Assembly (NCBI GenBank): GCA_020447005.1
Contig: JAGRDO010000014.1
Coordinates: forward strand, 15,317-79,316
Direction of reading: 5' to 3'
DNA from: Paracoccaceae bacterium
GTDB lineage: Bacteria > Pseudomonadota > Alphaproteobacteria > Rhodobacterales > Rhodobacteraceae
DNA length: 64,000 nucleotides
Below are positions 63,563 to 64,000 of the stretch, piece after piece. The notes beneath the pieces were generated by a model. It did no database searches. It had not been told where the DNA came from and worked only from the letters and a program-made list of their open reading frames with translations. A program made the translations under genes and the position numbers. Position 1 is the stretch's first letter. The number at the start of each line of letters is the position of its first letter.

Positions 63563-64000
63563 TCCCGGGCGGTTTCGGCGATCTTGAAGATTGCGTCAAG
63601 AACCAGCGCCCCGGGATCGAGATTGACGGCGCGCCCGTGGCGGATGCGCGCGCCAAGGGTCTGGTGCAGCGCGGCCCATCTGCGCCCGGCATTCGCGTCG
63701 GGCGCCAGGCGCGCAAGAAGCGCGGCTTCTCCGGGCGCGGCCTCGGGCCCGGTGGCCCCCCGCGATCCGGCGCGCGCCAGCCGGGCCAGAAACAGCCCGA
63801 TGAGCGCCACCAGCAGATCGAGACGTTCGGCCTGTCCGCGCTGGGCCGCGCGGTCGGCCAGCGCGAGCGCCTGCGCCCGGTCAAACTGCGGCAGCGTATT
63901 GAAGAGGGCGACGAGCGCCCGGTAAAGCTCGATCCCGTCGAGATTGATCAGCCGGATCGCCTCGCCGACCGAGCCGCCGGCCAGTTCGGCAAGGGCCGCG
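63559..64000 (-). CDS. holB: DNA polymerase III delta' subunit, C-terminal part
   Basis: The gene enters from the right edge and ends at 63559; 147 codons are visible. ELAGGSVGEAIRLINLDGIE followed by a helical C-terminal domain matches the sensor-2 and collar region of clamp-loader subunit delta'. The catalytic AAA+ part is outside. In alphaproteobacteria holB lies upstream of tatD and an MBL-fold gene, as seen here, which supports the call. Confidence 0.78.
   Translation of the reverse strand, partial: AALAELAGGSVGEAIRLINLDGIELYRALVALFNTLPQFDRAQALALADRAAQRGQAERLDLLVALIGLFLARLARAGSRGATGPEAAPGEAALLARLAPDANAGRRWAALHQTLGARIRHGRAVNLDPGALVLDAIFKIAETARE

Noticed and set aside
1..64000. tRNA, rRNA, CRISPR array or insertion sequence
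   Set aside because: I looked through the intergenic gaps and found no cloverleaf-like sequence, repeat-spacer pattern, transposase or terminal inverted repeats.

Overview
The window is a high-GC chromosomal segment from an alphaproteobacterium, most likely a member of the Rhodobacterales (Rhodobacteraceae). I infer this from the gene content and order: DUF2794, rsfS-rlmH-gpmI-envC-ctpA-rppH, ruvCAB, a DUF1127 small protein, DUF484-xerC, a phosphatidylcholine synthase, and Flp pilins carrying the DGAVTVDWVVLT core typical of this group. I see no rRNA, tRNA, CRISPR array, insertion sequence, prophage or plasmid gene. Coding density is high, and the many long antisense reading frames are GC-driven shadows.

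Layout. 1-9750 is housekeeping: the N-terminus of a beta-carbonic anhydrase, an Hpt-like protein, an M17 aminopeptidase overlapping an NlpC/P60 hydrolase, DUF2794, a cupin, then a plus-strand series for ribosome silencing (rsfS), 23S rRNA methylation (rlmH), glycolysis (gpmI), envelope remodelling (envC-like, ctpA) and RNA 5' pyrophosphohydrolysis (rppH). 9841-14333 encodes a lipid-linked pentose module: an LPG-synthase-type membrane protein, a DprE1-like FAD oxidase, a DprE2-like SDR reductase and a HAD-UbiA fusion. Together these resemble the mycobacterial decaprenyl-phosphoryl-arabinose route. A lytic transglycosylase follows on the minus strand.

15557-27010 is a complete Tad/Flp type IVb pilus locus: three Flp pilins (two almost identical, in a 486-bp tandem duplication), CpaB, CpaC secretin, an OmpA-type lipoprotein in the usual CpaD place, CpaE, CpaF, TadB, TadC, two TPR lipoproteins and the prepilin peptidase. 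A convergent GT-C-like membrane protein (26971-28605) overlaps the end of the locus, and an AAA+ ATPase plus a dehydrogenase-like protein follow. The pentose module on one side and a GT-C-like protein on the other suggest, as a hypothesis, a glycosylation system for the pilus.

30869-47782 is mostly DNA maintenance and general metabolism: an Lhr-type helicase, ruvCAB, DUF1127 with a structured 3' region, prmA with two transporters, a glutamine-synthetase-family enzyme, priA, a transaldolase-like aldolase, DUF484, xerC and pcs.

47789-59941 looks like one catabolic unit: a TetR regulator, a two-domain flavin-dependent demethylase-type oxidoreductase, a three-subunit molybdenum hydroxylase, a MoaD/ThiS-like protein, and a complete polyamine/opine/betaine-type ABC importer (ATPase, binding protein, two permeases). 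The probable substrate is an N-methylated amine or N-heterocycle imported from outside; the exact compound cannot be read from the sequence. 60041-64000 holds an AEC-family transporter, two MBL-fold hydrolases, tatD and the C-terminal part of holB, all on the minus strand.
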